A stretch of 64,000 nucleotides of DNA from Ancylostoma caninum (Eukaryota > Nematoda > Chromadorea > Rhabditida > Ancylostomatidae), in contig JBAJFG010000232.1 in assembly GCA_037903475.1 (NCBI GenBank), positions 744,001 to 808,000 on the forward strand. The letters are read 5' to 3'. The position numbers and the translations under genes were made by a program. The notes below the pieces were generated by a model. That model was not told the origin of the DNA. It worked only from the letters and a program-made list of their open reading frames with translations, and did not search any database. Numbering within the stretch: the stretch's first letter is position 1; each line of letters starts with the position of its first letter. Shown in pieces: positions 1-10,660 of the stretch.

Positions 1-33
1 CAAACACTGCGATACTTAACTCTGGATCTCCAA

Positions 34-99
34 CGGAGTGGAACCAGCGATAGGGACAGATTGCAATCTGCCGCTCAAACCACTGAGCCATCCGGGCTA
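34..99 (-). other. tRNA-like module B (first copy; others near 424, 814, 1203, 1591)
   Basis: On the minus strand it reads GCCCGGA, then TGGCTCAGTGGTT (A-box-like), a GCTC/GAGC D stem, an anticodon-arm palindrome CAGATTGCAATCTG centred on GCA (cysteine-like), and GGTTCCACTCC in the B-box position. The T stem is poor. Module B differs from A and so appears to come from a different tRNA, making the unit a heterodimer. Confidence 0.65.
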
Positions 100-180
100 C
101 TTTTTATGTTGGTGTTTGTTAGATAACTGCAGCAGCCGTAGGCAGCATACTATATGTATTTGCAAAACGAGGCACAGGAC

Positions 181-240
181 AGGATTCGATCCCCTGACCA
201 CCACAGCGACGATCATTTGCTCAACCCACTGAGCTATGCG
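181..240 (-). other. tRNA-like module A (first copy; others near 569, 958, 1347, 1736)
   Basis: On the minus strand it contains TAGCTCAGTGGG, an exact match to the tRNA A-box consensus, with GCTC and GAGC able to pair as a D stem, and GGATCGAATCC, which differs from the B-box consensus at one position. CAGGG and TCCTG flank a 7-base loop as a T stem (one G-T pair). The anticodon arm and acceptor stem do not close well, so it is a tRNA-derived module rather than a working tRNA gene. Confidence 0.7.
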
Positions 241-1916
241 CGCACGCGATGCAACATCCAATTGGTGTCCACTATTACTTACACTTACACTTGTCGTAGT
301 TTATCTTAGAAATTTATGCAAAACGTTGCCGGATGCCTTCCTGGACTACCCGAAGGAGATCACGGGGGACGTTCCAAGCAGTGAACCCCAAACACTGCGA
401 TACTTAACTCTGGATCTCCAACGGAGTGGAACCAGCGATAGGGACAGATTGCAATCTGCCGCTCAAACCACTGAGCCATCCGGGCTACTTTTTTATGTTG
501 GTGTTTGTTAGATAACTGCAGCAGCCGTAGGCAGCATACTATATGTATTTGCAAAACGAGTGCACAGGACAGGATTCGATCCCCTGACCACCACAGCGAC
601 GATCATTTGCTCAACCCACTGAGCTATGCGTGCATGCGATGCAACATACAAATGGTGTCCAATCTTGCTCAAACTTACACTTGTCGTAGTTTATCTTAGA
701 AATTTATGCAAAATGTTGCCGGATGCCTTCCTGGACTACCCGAAGGAGATCACGGGGGACGTTCCAAGCAGTGAACCCCAAACACTGCGATACTTAACTC
801 TGGATCTCCAACGGAGTGGAACCAGCGATAGGGACAGATTGCAATCTGCCGCTCAAACCACTGAGCCATCCGGGCTACTTTTTATGTTGGTGTTTGTTAG
901 ATAACTGCAGCAGCCGTAGGCAGCATACTATATGTATTTGCAAAACGAGTGCACAGGACAGGATTCGATCCCCTGACCACCACAGCGGCGATCATTTGCT
1001 CAACCCACTGAGCTATGCGTGCATGCGATGCAACATACAAATGGTGTCCAATCTTGCTCAAACTTACACTTGTCGTAGTTTATCTTAGAAATTTATGCAA
1101 AATGTTGCCGGATGCCTTCCTGGACTACCCGAAGGAGATCACGGGGGACGTTCCAAGCAGTGAACCCCAAACACTGCGATACTTAACTCTGGATCTCCAA
1201 CGGAGTGGAACCAGCGATAGGGACAGATTGCAATCTGCCGCTCAAACCACTGAGCCATCCGGGCTACTTTTTATGTTGGTGTTTGTTAGATAACTGCAGC
1301 AGCCGTAGGCAGCATACTATATGTATTTGCAAAACGAGGCACAGGACAGGATTCGATCCCCTGACCACCACAACGTCGATCATTCGCTCAACCCACTGAG
1401 CTATGCGTGCATGCGATGCAACATACAAATGGTGTCCAATCTTGCTCAAACTTACACTTGTCGTAGTTTATCTTAGAAATTTATGCAAAATGTTGCCGGA
1501 TGCCTTCCTGGACTACCCGAAGGAGATCACGGGGGACGTTCCAAGCAGTGAACCCCAAACACTGCGATACTTAACTCTGGATCTCCAACGGAGTGGAACC
1601 AGCGATAGGGACAGATTGCAATCTGCCGCTCAAACCACTGAGCCATCCGGGCTACTTTTTATGTTGGTGTTTGTTAGATAACTGCAGCAGCCGTAGACAG
1701 CATACTATATGTATTTGCAAAACGAGTGCACAGGACAGGATTCGATCCCCTGACCACCACAACGTCGGTCATTCGCTCAACCCACTCAGCTATGCGCGCA
1801 CGCGATGCTGCATACAAATAGTGTCCAATCTTATTTACACTTAATTTACACTTACACTTATCGTAGTTTATCTTAGAAATTTAGGTGAAAAGGGAGTTGG
1901 GTGGGGCCACTCCTGT

Positions 1917-1970
1917 GAAGCCTAAGCCTAAGCCTTAAACCCATTCTTAAGCATAGGGTTAGGCTTATCT
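1917..1970. repeat. Short telomere-type (TTAGGC/GCCTAA) interstitial tract
   Basis: GCCTAAGCCTAAGCC occurs at 1920-1934 and the reverse orientation GGGTTAGGC at 1956-1964. TTAGGC is the nematode telomere hexamer. Only about two and a half units are present, so this may be chance or a degenerate interstitial telomeric relic beside the tandem array. Confidence 0.4.
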
Positions 1971-2417
1971 ACCCTGTCTACTATGGACTAAAATTGTATT
2001 TTTCTTCACTTTCTCCCAAGCTCGAGTGATTTATAGCTTATTAATACCGGGGCCCCGAAGGGTGGCGGCGGCCGGCGCCCGCCGGCGCCCATTTGCAGTG
2101 GCTGCCAGACCGGACTGTATGTCGAATTTACGTAAAATATAATTATTTTCGAACAAACAACGGATACATAAACTCTCAATTACAAATTGACTGTAGTCCA
2201 TGATTAATGGAATGTTTTAATAGTGTATAGATTCGACTCTCATTCTTCAAAAACTCATTACAATACCGATTTTTAGCACACTGGCTCAAATGACAATGAT
2301 CGAAAAAATGTCAGGAGTTGTGGTAAACAAAGAAATAAACGGGTTTAAACAGATGCTACAACATTTCTACCTTCTGTGTGTGCTGCAATTATAGGCTTTC
2401 TTTCACTTTAGGAGAAG

Positions 2418-2491
2418 ATGATCGCGGCAGAGGTCGAAACATCGACGGCCAAACTGACAGGCCATCGCTCTACCGATTAAGCCATCGGTGC
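2418..2491 (-). pseudogene. tRNA-like relic (Asp-GTC-like)
   Basis: Minus-strand reading gives GCACCGATGGCTTAATCGGTAG with an A-box-like start, an anticodon region CTGTCAG flanked by GGCC/GGCC, and GTTTCGACC resembling a B box. Several stems are imperfect, so this is a tRNA pseudogene or the head of a SINE, not an active tRNA. Confidence 0.45.
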
Positions 2492-2588
2492 ACGGTTGTC
2501 ACTGAATGATCTCCACATGCCAACATTTGCTAGCAGACGAATTTTGAAGCATTTCTTCTCCCTGGTTTCCGAGGATCAAAACGCTGGG

Positions 2589-2660
2589 CGGGGATAATAT
2601 TCGAGCTGAGGACTGTCAGCTGATGAGCCGAGCACTTTACCTCTGCGCTATTCAGTCATG
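2589..2660 (-). pseudogene. tRNA-like relic (Met-CAT-like)
   Basis: On the minus strand TAGCGCAGAGG matches an A box, GGCTCATCAGC looks like a methionine-type anticodon arm with CAT, and GCTCGAATATT stands in for the B box. It lies about 100 bp from, and in the same orientation as, the Asp-like relic at 2418-2491. The T arm is degraded. Confidence 0.45.
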
Positions 2661-2661
2661 T

Positions 2662-3424
2662 CGTCGTATGGCTGCTCATCTATCTCAGAAACCATCTATT
2701 TCTTGACGTCTTTGAGGCATATATAATAGAAACGAGGCATACAAAATAGAAGAGAGTATAATTGCTTGTTAGCCCCTACATCAGTTGTGGGATTCCTTAA
2801 CAGGCTTACAACTCTATGGGAAGCTCGTAGCTTCTTCACTGACTCAGATCAGGCGGGTTCTACTACCTAGTGATCGAGCACTTCACTTTTGAATAATAAA
2901 ATTTATCAGCAGCGAAATCCAGAAGAAAATTCTTTACCAAGAATTTCGTTCACATCTCAGGATTTGCGCCAGCTTCCCAAAGACGACCATGAATCCTGCT
3001 ACAAGAAGTCTTCTAGTGATTTTATTTATACATTTATTTATTGGACGTGTACAAATACACGCAATAGCCAGTCACAAACAATCAAAGTACAAGTGATTAA
3101 ATAATCTCATTCAGTCTTTTCTCAAAAAGTATGTATTTCTCAGTGAATACATCAATACGCAAAAGTTTGTTGAAATCGGAACAAACACTATTCGTTAAAA
3201 AATTTCGATCTGATCTGAGTTTTAGCCGTAGCGGTCGAAAGCCTGAACTTATCTTCGAGCAAACGGTGGAAAGGGTCCAAATAGATTTACGATATATCTC
3301 TGATTCTATCCTTTAAGCATACAAAGAAGTTACACTGTTCTCAATTCTTGCACAAATATCAACAACTATGGAAGAGAGACTTCAACAGGGTAACCTGAAA
3401 CCAAGTACATAATTGCATGCATGA
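2662..3424. other. Stretch with no recognised gene
   Basis: Only short, AT-biased open frames occur here, with no splice-consistent chain or recognisable protein motif. The region 1971-2417 is equally empty. Confidence 0.5.
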
Positions 3425-4050
3425 AACCAAAGTAAACATGTTAACCTATCTGAACTTACCCCTTACTGAACAATCATAAACATACTGACTCATACCATTG
3501 CGTTTTCTATTCACAGCTGCTTCCCCTGGGTTTGAAGTCACTCACATGATGACGCATCTGGGTCGAGAGAGTTCACACGATTATAGAAGTCAATTTACGG
3601 TAAACTAAATCACGGTTGGATTAAGTTATTTACGTCAAATTTGAATGTTCTGGGACAAATATTTATTTTTTATTTATATGCACCAGGGTGCTCCATTAAA
3701 ATCGCTTGAACAGATGAGTGGCAAATATGACAACATTAATGCTAAACCACTACGATCGAATGACCGAATCTTTAGTTCATGCAAAAGCCGGAGCCCAGAA
3801 GAGTGCAAATATGGTCAAAAATCAAGCGGGGCAGCGAACTTCAGCAGGTTAATTGGGACCCAGATTATATAACTGAATTTACCCAAAGTAAACATGTTAA
3901 CCTATCCACATTTACTCTTCACCTAGCAACCATCAGCATATCTAGTCATTCCAGACGTCTATATCCACCTGATAGTGCACAAGGGTAATTATACCTATAG
4001 TGGTTACTCATGGGTATACGACTATCCAACATCCCGACGACGCATTCTGC
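3425..4050. repeat. Degenerate fragments of the ACCCAGGGT foldback family
   Basis: AAAGTAAACATGTTAACCTATC occurs around 3430 and again around 3888, the second followed by tttactcttcacctagcaacc and, near 4000, by ctcatgggtatacgactatcc. The same phrases in the same order occur at 48.1-48.3 kb and 49.3-49.7 kb, which marks these as eroded copies of one family. Confidence 0.5.
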
Positions 4051-4360
4051 CTCTGAAACCTTTGACTAAACCTGCATACAGGGGAAGTGCACGAAATTAA
4101 GCTGCCATCACAGGACGAGACCTATGTAATTAGAATGCCTGTTCGACATGATGATACAAGCTATACTTGAGATCTGCTAAATGGTTCAGAAGTTCAGAAT
4201 TACCACAAAAAACCGTGAAAAATTGCCGATTTCGGCAGGAGAATCGAGGGGATGTTGATGTTCATGCAAAATGATGTTGATAATCGCGATCAGCGTTTGA
4301 AGTTACCCCTATGTGCAAAAATAGGGAAGATACTGCGAGACCCTGTAACTATCCTAGGTC

Positions 4361-4592
4361 AGAAGCCCTTTAACAACTTGCTGGCAAGTATTTGGCGAGC
4401 AAGTTTCCGATCGCATTTGAGACTTGCTCGTATCTAAGCTTGCTGACAAGTTGTTTTTGCGTTATCTTGCTGATAAGTAGTCAGTCATATATACTTCCCG
4501 ACAACTTGACATAACCCTTTCTTGCCAGCAAGTTGCCGGTTCCATAGCTTGTTGACAACTTGCTTCCGCCTTTCTTTGCTGACTATTTGCTA
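4361..4592. repeat. First copy of a direct repeat built from CAAGTTG/CAACTTG words
   Basis: This stretch aligns over its length with 5587-5820, sharing phrases such as TTGGCGAGCAAGTTTCCG, gtagtcag(t/c)catatata and gcttgttgacaacttgct. By eye identity is roughly 85 percent. It is the left part of the longer repeat seen complete at 5587-6250. Confidence 0.75.
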
Positions 4593-5586
4593 TGTTCTAA
4601 CTGTGTACCCTGCACGTGCACTGTCCCGTGGTGTGCCCGTGCGAAAAACATGCATAACTCCTGATAGAAACAAGATTCGGGGAAGCCAAAAACTGATTTG
4701 AAATCAGCGTCGGGAGCTGCACAAGGTAGTCCACAATTTGCTACGGAAGGAATAGAAGGTATGCCACATTGCCGGAGTATCCTTCCCTTATCTGCATGGT
4801 TGGAGGTCATCTTTGTGGAACTCTAGGCTTCTGTAAGCCATTTAGCAGAGTACCTGTGCTGATATAAGGTTATACAACCTTCCAAAGATGTATCCTGGCT
4901 CTGAAACTTTTGAAAACACCGTAATTTCATCGGAAATAGGTTTCTTTTACTGCGATGTCAGCAGAATTTCTGCGCTTTTCTGCAATCATAAACTATACCA
5001 TTTTGTCTGAGCGTCTTTATTACACCTAGGTGTCAATACCCCGATAGCATGGTACACATCGTAAATAATGGATGACTCGTTGCCTTTCAGAATGCTCCAC
5101 TGTGATGACGTCACACCTGAAACTTCGTCCCCGAACCCGTCAACGAAGCGATTGATGTCAACAATTAAGAAATGATGACAGGCAATTGATCCCATTAAGA
5201 CACCCAAATGGCAGGCAGGCGGCGGTGGACGGGGTAGGCGGGGCAAGGTGCGCGGGGGGGGGGGTTGCGGTGGCGGGGTGGCCGGTGACGACGACGACGT
5301 CGACGTCGCGCCGAACCTGCTGATGATTCGATTGATTGCGGTGTATGTAGGAACGCCCTGTGTCATATCGTCTACACACGATTTTCTTGATAAGGTCATC
5401 TTCGCTAGCGCCGACGCCACCCCACCACCGACTTCTCTCCCCGACATCTCCATTGCCCCCCCCCCCCTCGCTCGAATTAGCGCCAATGCGGACTGGTTTC
5501 TTGTCAGCGCTGACTAATCACCTTCAACGCCGACAATTTATATTTCTTTTGATTAATTGCTATCCTCAGAGAATGTGTTCACATCT
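4593..5586. other. Stretch between the two direct-repeat copies; no convincing gene
   Basis: It contains a G-run (about 5257-5266), a C-run (about 5456-5466), and a GC-rich, simple-sequence minus-strand frame of 166 codons at 4986-5486. That frame is rich in Pro, Ser and Ala from low-complexity DNA and shows no domain. The stretch could be an insertion that separated the repeats, or single-copy DNA trapped by a duplication. Confidence 0.4.
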
Positions 5587-6250
5587 CAGAAGCCCTATAA
5601 CAACTTCCTGACAAGTACTTGGCGAGCAAGTTTCCGGTCGCATTTGAATCTTGCTCGTATTTAAGCTTGTTGACAAGTTATTTTCGCGTTATCTTGCTAA
5701 TAAGTAGTCAGCCATATATAATTCCCGACAACTTGGCGTAACCCTTTCTGGCCAGCAAGTTGTCGCTTCCACAGCTTGTTGACAACTTGCTCTCGCCTTT
5801 CTTTGCCGACTATTTGCCGTCCAAACAAAATCACTCACAACTTGCCTCCGTCTTTTCTTGCTGGCAACTTGCCGGCCGTTGAAGCTTGCCAAAAACTAAC
5901 TACTGTCTTTTATCACCATCGAATCGATAGCAAATTTCATCCAAACTGGACCAAGGTAACCAGTGCTCAGGCGCCCTCAATGGTTGCATCGTATGTTACC
6001 TTGGTGAGAAAACTAGCCTGCAACTTGCCTCCCCTTGCCGACAAGTTGTTCAGCTGAAAGGTTGTCTGCATCCTCTGCTAACAAAAAGCTTGTTGACAAA
6101 TGCCAAGAAAGTGTTCGGTAACTTGTTTCGGCTAATACTTGTCGACAAGTTGTTGGGAAAAAAGGTCGCTGACAGCTTGTCTTTGGACGGTTGGTGACGT
6201 TAAACTTGTCGATAGCGATTTGCTAGTCAAAGGTAGGCTGACAACTCCTT
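5587..6250. repeat. Palindrome-rich dispersed repeat (CAAGTTGTCGACAACTTG family)
   Basis: Variants of GACAACTTG and CAAGTTGTC recur every 20-40 bases in both orientations, separated by short pyrimidine-rich spacers such as cgcctttctttgccg. The terminal part (about 6110-6245) is recognisably the same as 47200-47345, so this is a dispersed element and not just a local minisatellite. The small open frames inside are repeat-derived. Confidence 0.75.
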
Positions 6251-6749
6251 CTACAAGGCCTAAGATCCTCATCTCATTCGTTTGATTGAAGCACTTGTGG
6301 TTAGTTGCTGCGTTTATGCTGCTATTGTATGGAAGCGCTATTCTATGTTCTCGAAGATCTCAACAAGCTTTCCGCATCTCATCTCATCCATCCTATCCAT
6401 CACTAACGACGCATTTCACGCTAGAGCGACAGCAGACTGATTGATAAGCCATTCCGTTGCACTAGACACCTTAAAAGGCCGTTAATGTAGCGTTATGGTG
6501 ACAGAGAGGGAAAGTCGAACTGGCAGTGAACGCAATTTTTAGAGCAGTTTTTCGTGCAAAAATATAGCACAAAAATATTGGATCAAGAACAGCTTCGATC
6601 ATCTGAAGCTCTTTGAAAGGTCCCTCTGTAGCGATAGCTGAAAAAGAACCTTGACACACCATTTCAGGTCTTCTCGTCAATCTCTAATATATGTTGTTCC
6701 TCTATGATTTCTTTGCATTTATTCATTTATTTACCTTCCTATTTATAGT

Positions 6750-7085
6750 GCCGGTCGTAAATTCTCGCACCACAGAATACCTCCCATCTTCTCTGACGCA
6801 CCGCACCGTGTATGCGGCGCGGCAAATTAGTTGAGCGCTGTTTTTTTTTTTAGACATCGCCAGTGTGGATACTTCTCTGATGTTTCCCATCATTTTTTCT
6901 CTGTTTTCACACTCCTTCCACCCCCCCCCCCCCAGCTCTCCAGAAAAAAATTGGCGAAATATCAACACCGGAACGCTCAACAACCGCAGCGCCCAGCTGT
7001 TCTACCGCAACGCGTAGGTGGTGCGGCGCGGCAGACCAGACAGACGGCGTTCTGTGGTGCAAGAGTGGCTAGTATTTACTCGCTT
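6750..7085. mobile_element. Imperfect foldback element
   Basis: The left end (ctcgcaccacagaa near 6763, then gcggcgcggcaaatt and gttgagcgctg) is mirrored by the right end (gcgctcaacaaccgcagcgcc region, gtgcggcgcggcag, ttctgtggtgcaagag near 7050). Arms are diverged and the centre holds T- and C-runs. No transposase is present. It is MITE-like; boundaries are approximate. Confidence 0.5.
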
Positions 7086-7375
7086 AACAAAGTTTATCAT
7101 GCGCAATTATAGAACGAATAAAAGTATTACTCTCAAGAAAACATTGGCAAGAAGTAAGGAACAGAATCCAGACAAAGTGACGATAATTAGTACTTCCCTA
7201 CGGAGCTTTCGCTCGCGCTCTTGTTACCAATGCTTTTTGTCTGTGGAATCACTGGTAAGCAAGTATTCGCAATATTCGAAAGGAAAAAAAACGAAGGAAT
7301 GCTGTCTTACCGGTTCACAGGCATGCATTAATTATAACATTTGTTTTTTGCAAGAACTGTTGTGGTGACTGTGGG

Positions 7376-7470
7376 AGAAGTTCACCCATACATAACTTTG
7401 TTTATAGTCAACTGCTACCCACGGGTAATCGTCATGGGTAAAAGTTTACCCACTCTTCCAACGATGCATA
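7376..7470. repeat. Fragment of the ACCCAGGGT foldback family
   Basis: The phrase ctgctacccacgggtaatcg followed by caacgatgcatacggct matches the distal part of the family copies at 49.3-49.7 kb. It is only a part of an element. Confidence 0.5.
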
Positions 7471-7768
7471 CGGCTCCTAGCCAAAAGACAAATTACATTC
7501 CTCATCGATAGGGATATCGTGCAACAAAAGAAATAATTGCTGTATTAATCTATGGGATAGGCTCATTCGTTGAACTTTCCACTGAAGCTAATTTCACAGT
7601 TAAAGGATCCTCTTTAAGTTTGCTAAGTCACTCTAGGTCTTCCATAGTTCCAAATCGATCATGTAAACAGTTATTGTAATGCCATCAATCTCACTGTAAC
7701 CGAAATTGCGTCAGATCAATAACAGCAGACACCGTGTCACCATCCCTTCACCGATTTTAAAGGCAAGC

Positions 7769-7840
7769 AACATTTACCCTGGGTAACTTCAATTATAGTA
7801 TATCCTGGATACATAATTGAAGTTACTCAGGGTAAATGTT
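7769..7840. repeat. Near-perfect ~29-bp-arm palindrome with TTACCCTGGGTAA ends
   Basis: AACATTTACCCTGGGTAACT at 7769 and its reverse complement (with one mismatch, CTCAGGG) ending at 7840 flank a central loop of about a dozen bases. It is a compact member of the ACCCAGGGT family. Confidence 0.8.
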
Positions 7841-7879
7841 TCGACGTCGTCTTGTGTGTTAACTGCGGGTGAATTTGTA

Positions 7880-8530
7880 CACGTTTTGACACGTTTACTT
7901 GGGGTTCACTGCTTGGAACGTCCCCCGTGATCTCTTTCGGGTAGTCCAGGAAGGCATCCGGCAACGTTTTGCATAAATTTCGAAGATAAACTACGATAAG
8001 TGTAAGTGTAAGTAATAGTGGACACCATTTGTGTGTTGCATCGCGTGTGTGCATAGCTTAGTGGGTTGAGCGAATGATCGACGTTATGGTGGTCAGGGGA
8101 TCGAATCCTGCCCTGTGCGCCGTTTTGCAAATACATATAGTATGCTGCCTACGGCTGCTGCAGCTATCTAACAAACACCAGCATGAAAAGTAGCCCGGAT
8201 GGCTCAGTGGTTTGAGCGGCAGATTGCAATCTGTCCCTATCGCTGGTTCCACTCCGTTGGAGATCCAGAGTTAAGTATCGCAGTGTTTGGGGTTCACTGC
8301 TTGGAACGTCCCCCGTGATCTCCTTCGGGTAGTCCAGGAAGGCATCCGGCAACGTTTTGCATAAATTTCGAAGATAAACTACGATAAGTGTAAGTGTAAG
8401 TAATAGTGGACACCATTTGTATGTTGCATCGCGTGCGCGCATAGCTCAGTGGGTTGGGCGAATGATCGACGTTGTGGTGGTCAGGGGATCGAATCCTGCA
8501 CTGTGCTCCCATTTTGCAAATACATCTAGT
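7880..8530 (+). repeat. Inverted copy of the dimeric tRNA-like repeat (about 1.7 units)
   Basis: The plus strand now carries the polymerase-III orientation: conserved block (7897-7990), module A (8051-8109), linker, module B (8190-8262), conserved block again (8285-8370) and a second module A (8440-8500). Spacing and sequence match the array at 1-1890 read on the other strand. The copy ends after the linker around 8550. Confidence 0.9.
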
Positions 8531-8619
8531 ATGCTGCCTACGGCTGCTGCAAGGCTAAGCTGCCCAAAATGCTCGTTGGTGCTGGGTAGAGGGTAAATTT
8601 GTGCGCGCTAACACGTTTA

Positions 8620-10660
8620 TCATGAGTAGCCCTAGTGATGCTTTGGGACCAGATAACAGGTAAACTTGGGTACGAGAGTACTTTTACCATGGCTAATCCC
8701 AGGTCTCATAAATACGCTTGCCTTAGTGAAATTTTCGGAAATAAGATCAAGCTATACAAAGTCTTTCAAAAAACATTAATAAGAAGTAAAGCAATAGAAA
8801 TAGGTATAATACAGGGTTTAAATGCCTCATTGGAGAGGCAGGTAATTTCATACCCACGAGTATCACTACCACGGGCAGCTGCTGGTCTCGCCTCCGTCAC
8901 AAAAATTACCCAGGGTGAACATGTTACAATACACAAATTTACTCGTCGTTAACACAGGTGTCAACACGTTTACCCTGGGTATTCTCAATGGTGGAGCCAG
9001 GCCCTCGGTAAAGAAAATGTCACGTATGCGTAAGTTTGCTGATGGGTGCCAGGTAAGGCTTAAATTCGGGTAGGTTAACATGCTTACCCTGGGTAATCTC
9101 AACTATGCAAGCGAGCTCTGGGTGTAGACAACGTCACGTATGCGTAAACGTACTGATAGGTGACAGGTGAAGAGTAAATTCGGCTAGGTTAACATGTTTA
9201 CTCTGAGTAATCTCAATTATGCGTCCGAGCACAGTCATTCCATTCAATTTTTATGACCGATTCGTGGATGACTTTCTCGCTACCAGCAGATAATCATGCA
9301 AATTCGTCCATGATGATTCTCCTCGATGACTCAAGGACGATAGACACACCCATGTGGGTAGTGCAAATTTAAACTACCGCTTCCGGGTGGAAATAATCAA
9401 CAAGTTCAAATGTGGTTGCACTTCTGCTATTATACAGACCCGAACTTCACGAAAACTTGTCCATTAATACCTATTTACGTGCGCTGTCTCACGTTGCCTG
9501 GCGTTCTAGGTTTGAACATTTCTCTGGATAAACGGACGGATAAGGTCTAAATTTCAACCCGTGATTATGCTATCTGCATGGGACACGTCCTGTTTGAATT
9601 GACATCAATGCTTTTCGCAGAGTGGAGCCCTCTGGATTGTTGTCCTGGGGTCAAATTCATTCAACTTTACGATTCTGACCTTTGAATCGCTCCTCTCCGC
9701 TGACAGATGACTAAAACATTCCATTACAAAACTAAATTTATATTCACCAAGAAATACCCTACAATTTCCGATTTCCGTCCAGTTTTCAATTATCCAAAAA
9801 AACTCCAAATGTTGCCCTAACATTTGCTTAATGGTATTGCGCATTGAATACGAATAGTCATGTTCCATGACTCACACGGACGAATTTTTCCGTTCTGCAC
9901 GGCATTCTCAGTTTTGCTGCAAACCGCTTTCCACTACAACGTCGCATCATACTGTCTAGGTGTTGATTCAATGTCACTTTGTCCCTATTCCTTGGCTTGG
10001 ATTTGTCATTGAGATTACCCAGGGTAAACATGTTGACACCCGTGTTAACCATGGGTAAATTTGTGTGATGTTAACACGTTTGCTCTGGGTAATCTAAATG
10101 ATGCATGCGGTCCCTGTGTGAACGAGTTTCCCAGGTGAAAATTGAGCATTTTGTCCTAATTCGCGTGACTTACCGTCGATTTCTGCATGTCCCGGACCGG
10201 GATACATCATTGGAATAACCCAGGGTAGACTTGCTAACGCCCGTGCTGACGATGGGTGAATTAGGGCATGCTAGCACGCTTACCCTGGGTAATCTCAATC
10301 ATACATGTCGGCCACAGACGCATCATTGGAAGGACGGGCAATCTCATACTTATGAGTATGTTTACCCATGGGTAGCAGATGGGTATAGACACTATCACAG
10401 TATAGGTAGACATGCTGATAAGCCCCGGACGAGGGATAAATTTGGGTTTGGGTTAAGGTAACACGTTCTCCATGGGCACTTTCAATGATGCATCCAACCA
10501 CGGGACGAGCCTCTCGGTTAATATTTATAGAGTAAGCTCCACCCTGTAATCTACTCTGTAACCAGGAAACATGTTGGTGGGTGCCATGTCAAAGAAAAAC
10601 TTGGGTATGTCAACACGTTTACCATGGGTAATTGCAGACCACAAAGAAAACAAGTTTGAA
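8620..10660. repeat. Cluster of ACCCAGGGT-family foldback copies
   Basis: Recognisable copies or halves lie at about 8898-8990, 9065-9115, 9180-9235, 10000-10105, 10202-10312 and 10318-10500, with further half-copies near 10560-10635. The full form begins with a gcatcattgagattaccc-like end and closes with its mirror, with TTAACACGTTTACCCTGGGT phrases inside. Two units of about 115 bp at 9008-9120 and 9125-9238 are tandem duplicates. No gene was recognised; 9240-9990 is unremarkable single-copy-looking DNA. Confidence 0.75.

Larger units (their letters stand above)
1..1890 (-). repeat. Tandem array of a 388-390 bp unit containing two tRNA-like modules
   Basis: The same unit restarts at about 1, 389, 779, 1168 and 1556, so the period is 388-390 bp and copies are nearly identical; the array decays after about 1800. 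Read on the minus strand, each unit holds a conserved non-tRNA block (ending at the phrase around 310-385), then tRNA-like module A (for example 181-240) and module B (for example 34-99). Both modules show polymerase III A-box-like and B-box-like sequences. The short open frames repeated here every 389 bases are by-products of the repeat, not genes. The array runs off the left edge, so its true length is unknown. It is probably a tRNA-derived SINE-like unit that has become a satellite. Confidence 0.9.

Noticed and set aside
1..1844. Repeated 61-92 codon frames (and those at 7.8-8.5 and 12.1-12.8 kb)
   Set aside because: They recur with the 389 bp repeat, have no start or splice context, and simply reflect its sequence.
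1..1890. CRISPR array
   Set aside because: Repeat unit is far too long, there are no unique spacers, and the window is eukaryotic.
4986..5486. 166-codon minus-strand frame
   Set aside because: Low-complexity Pro/Ser/Ala translation from GC-rich simple sequence including a C/G-run; the opposite strand is equally open; no domain.
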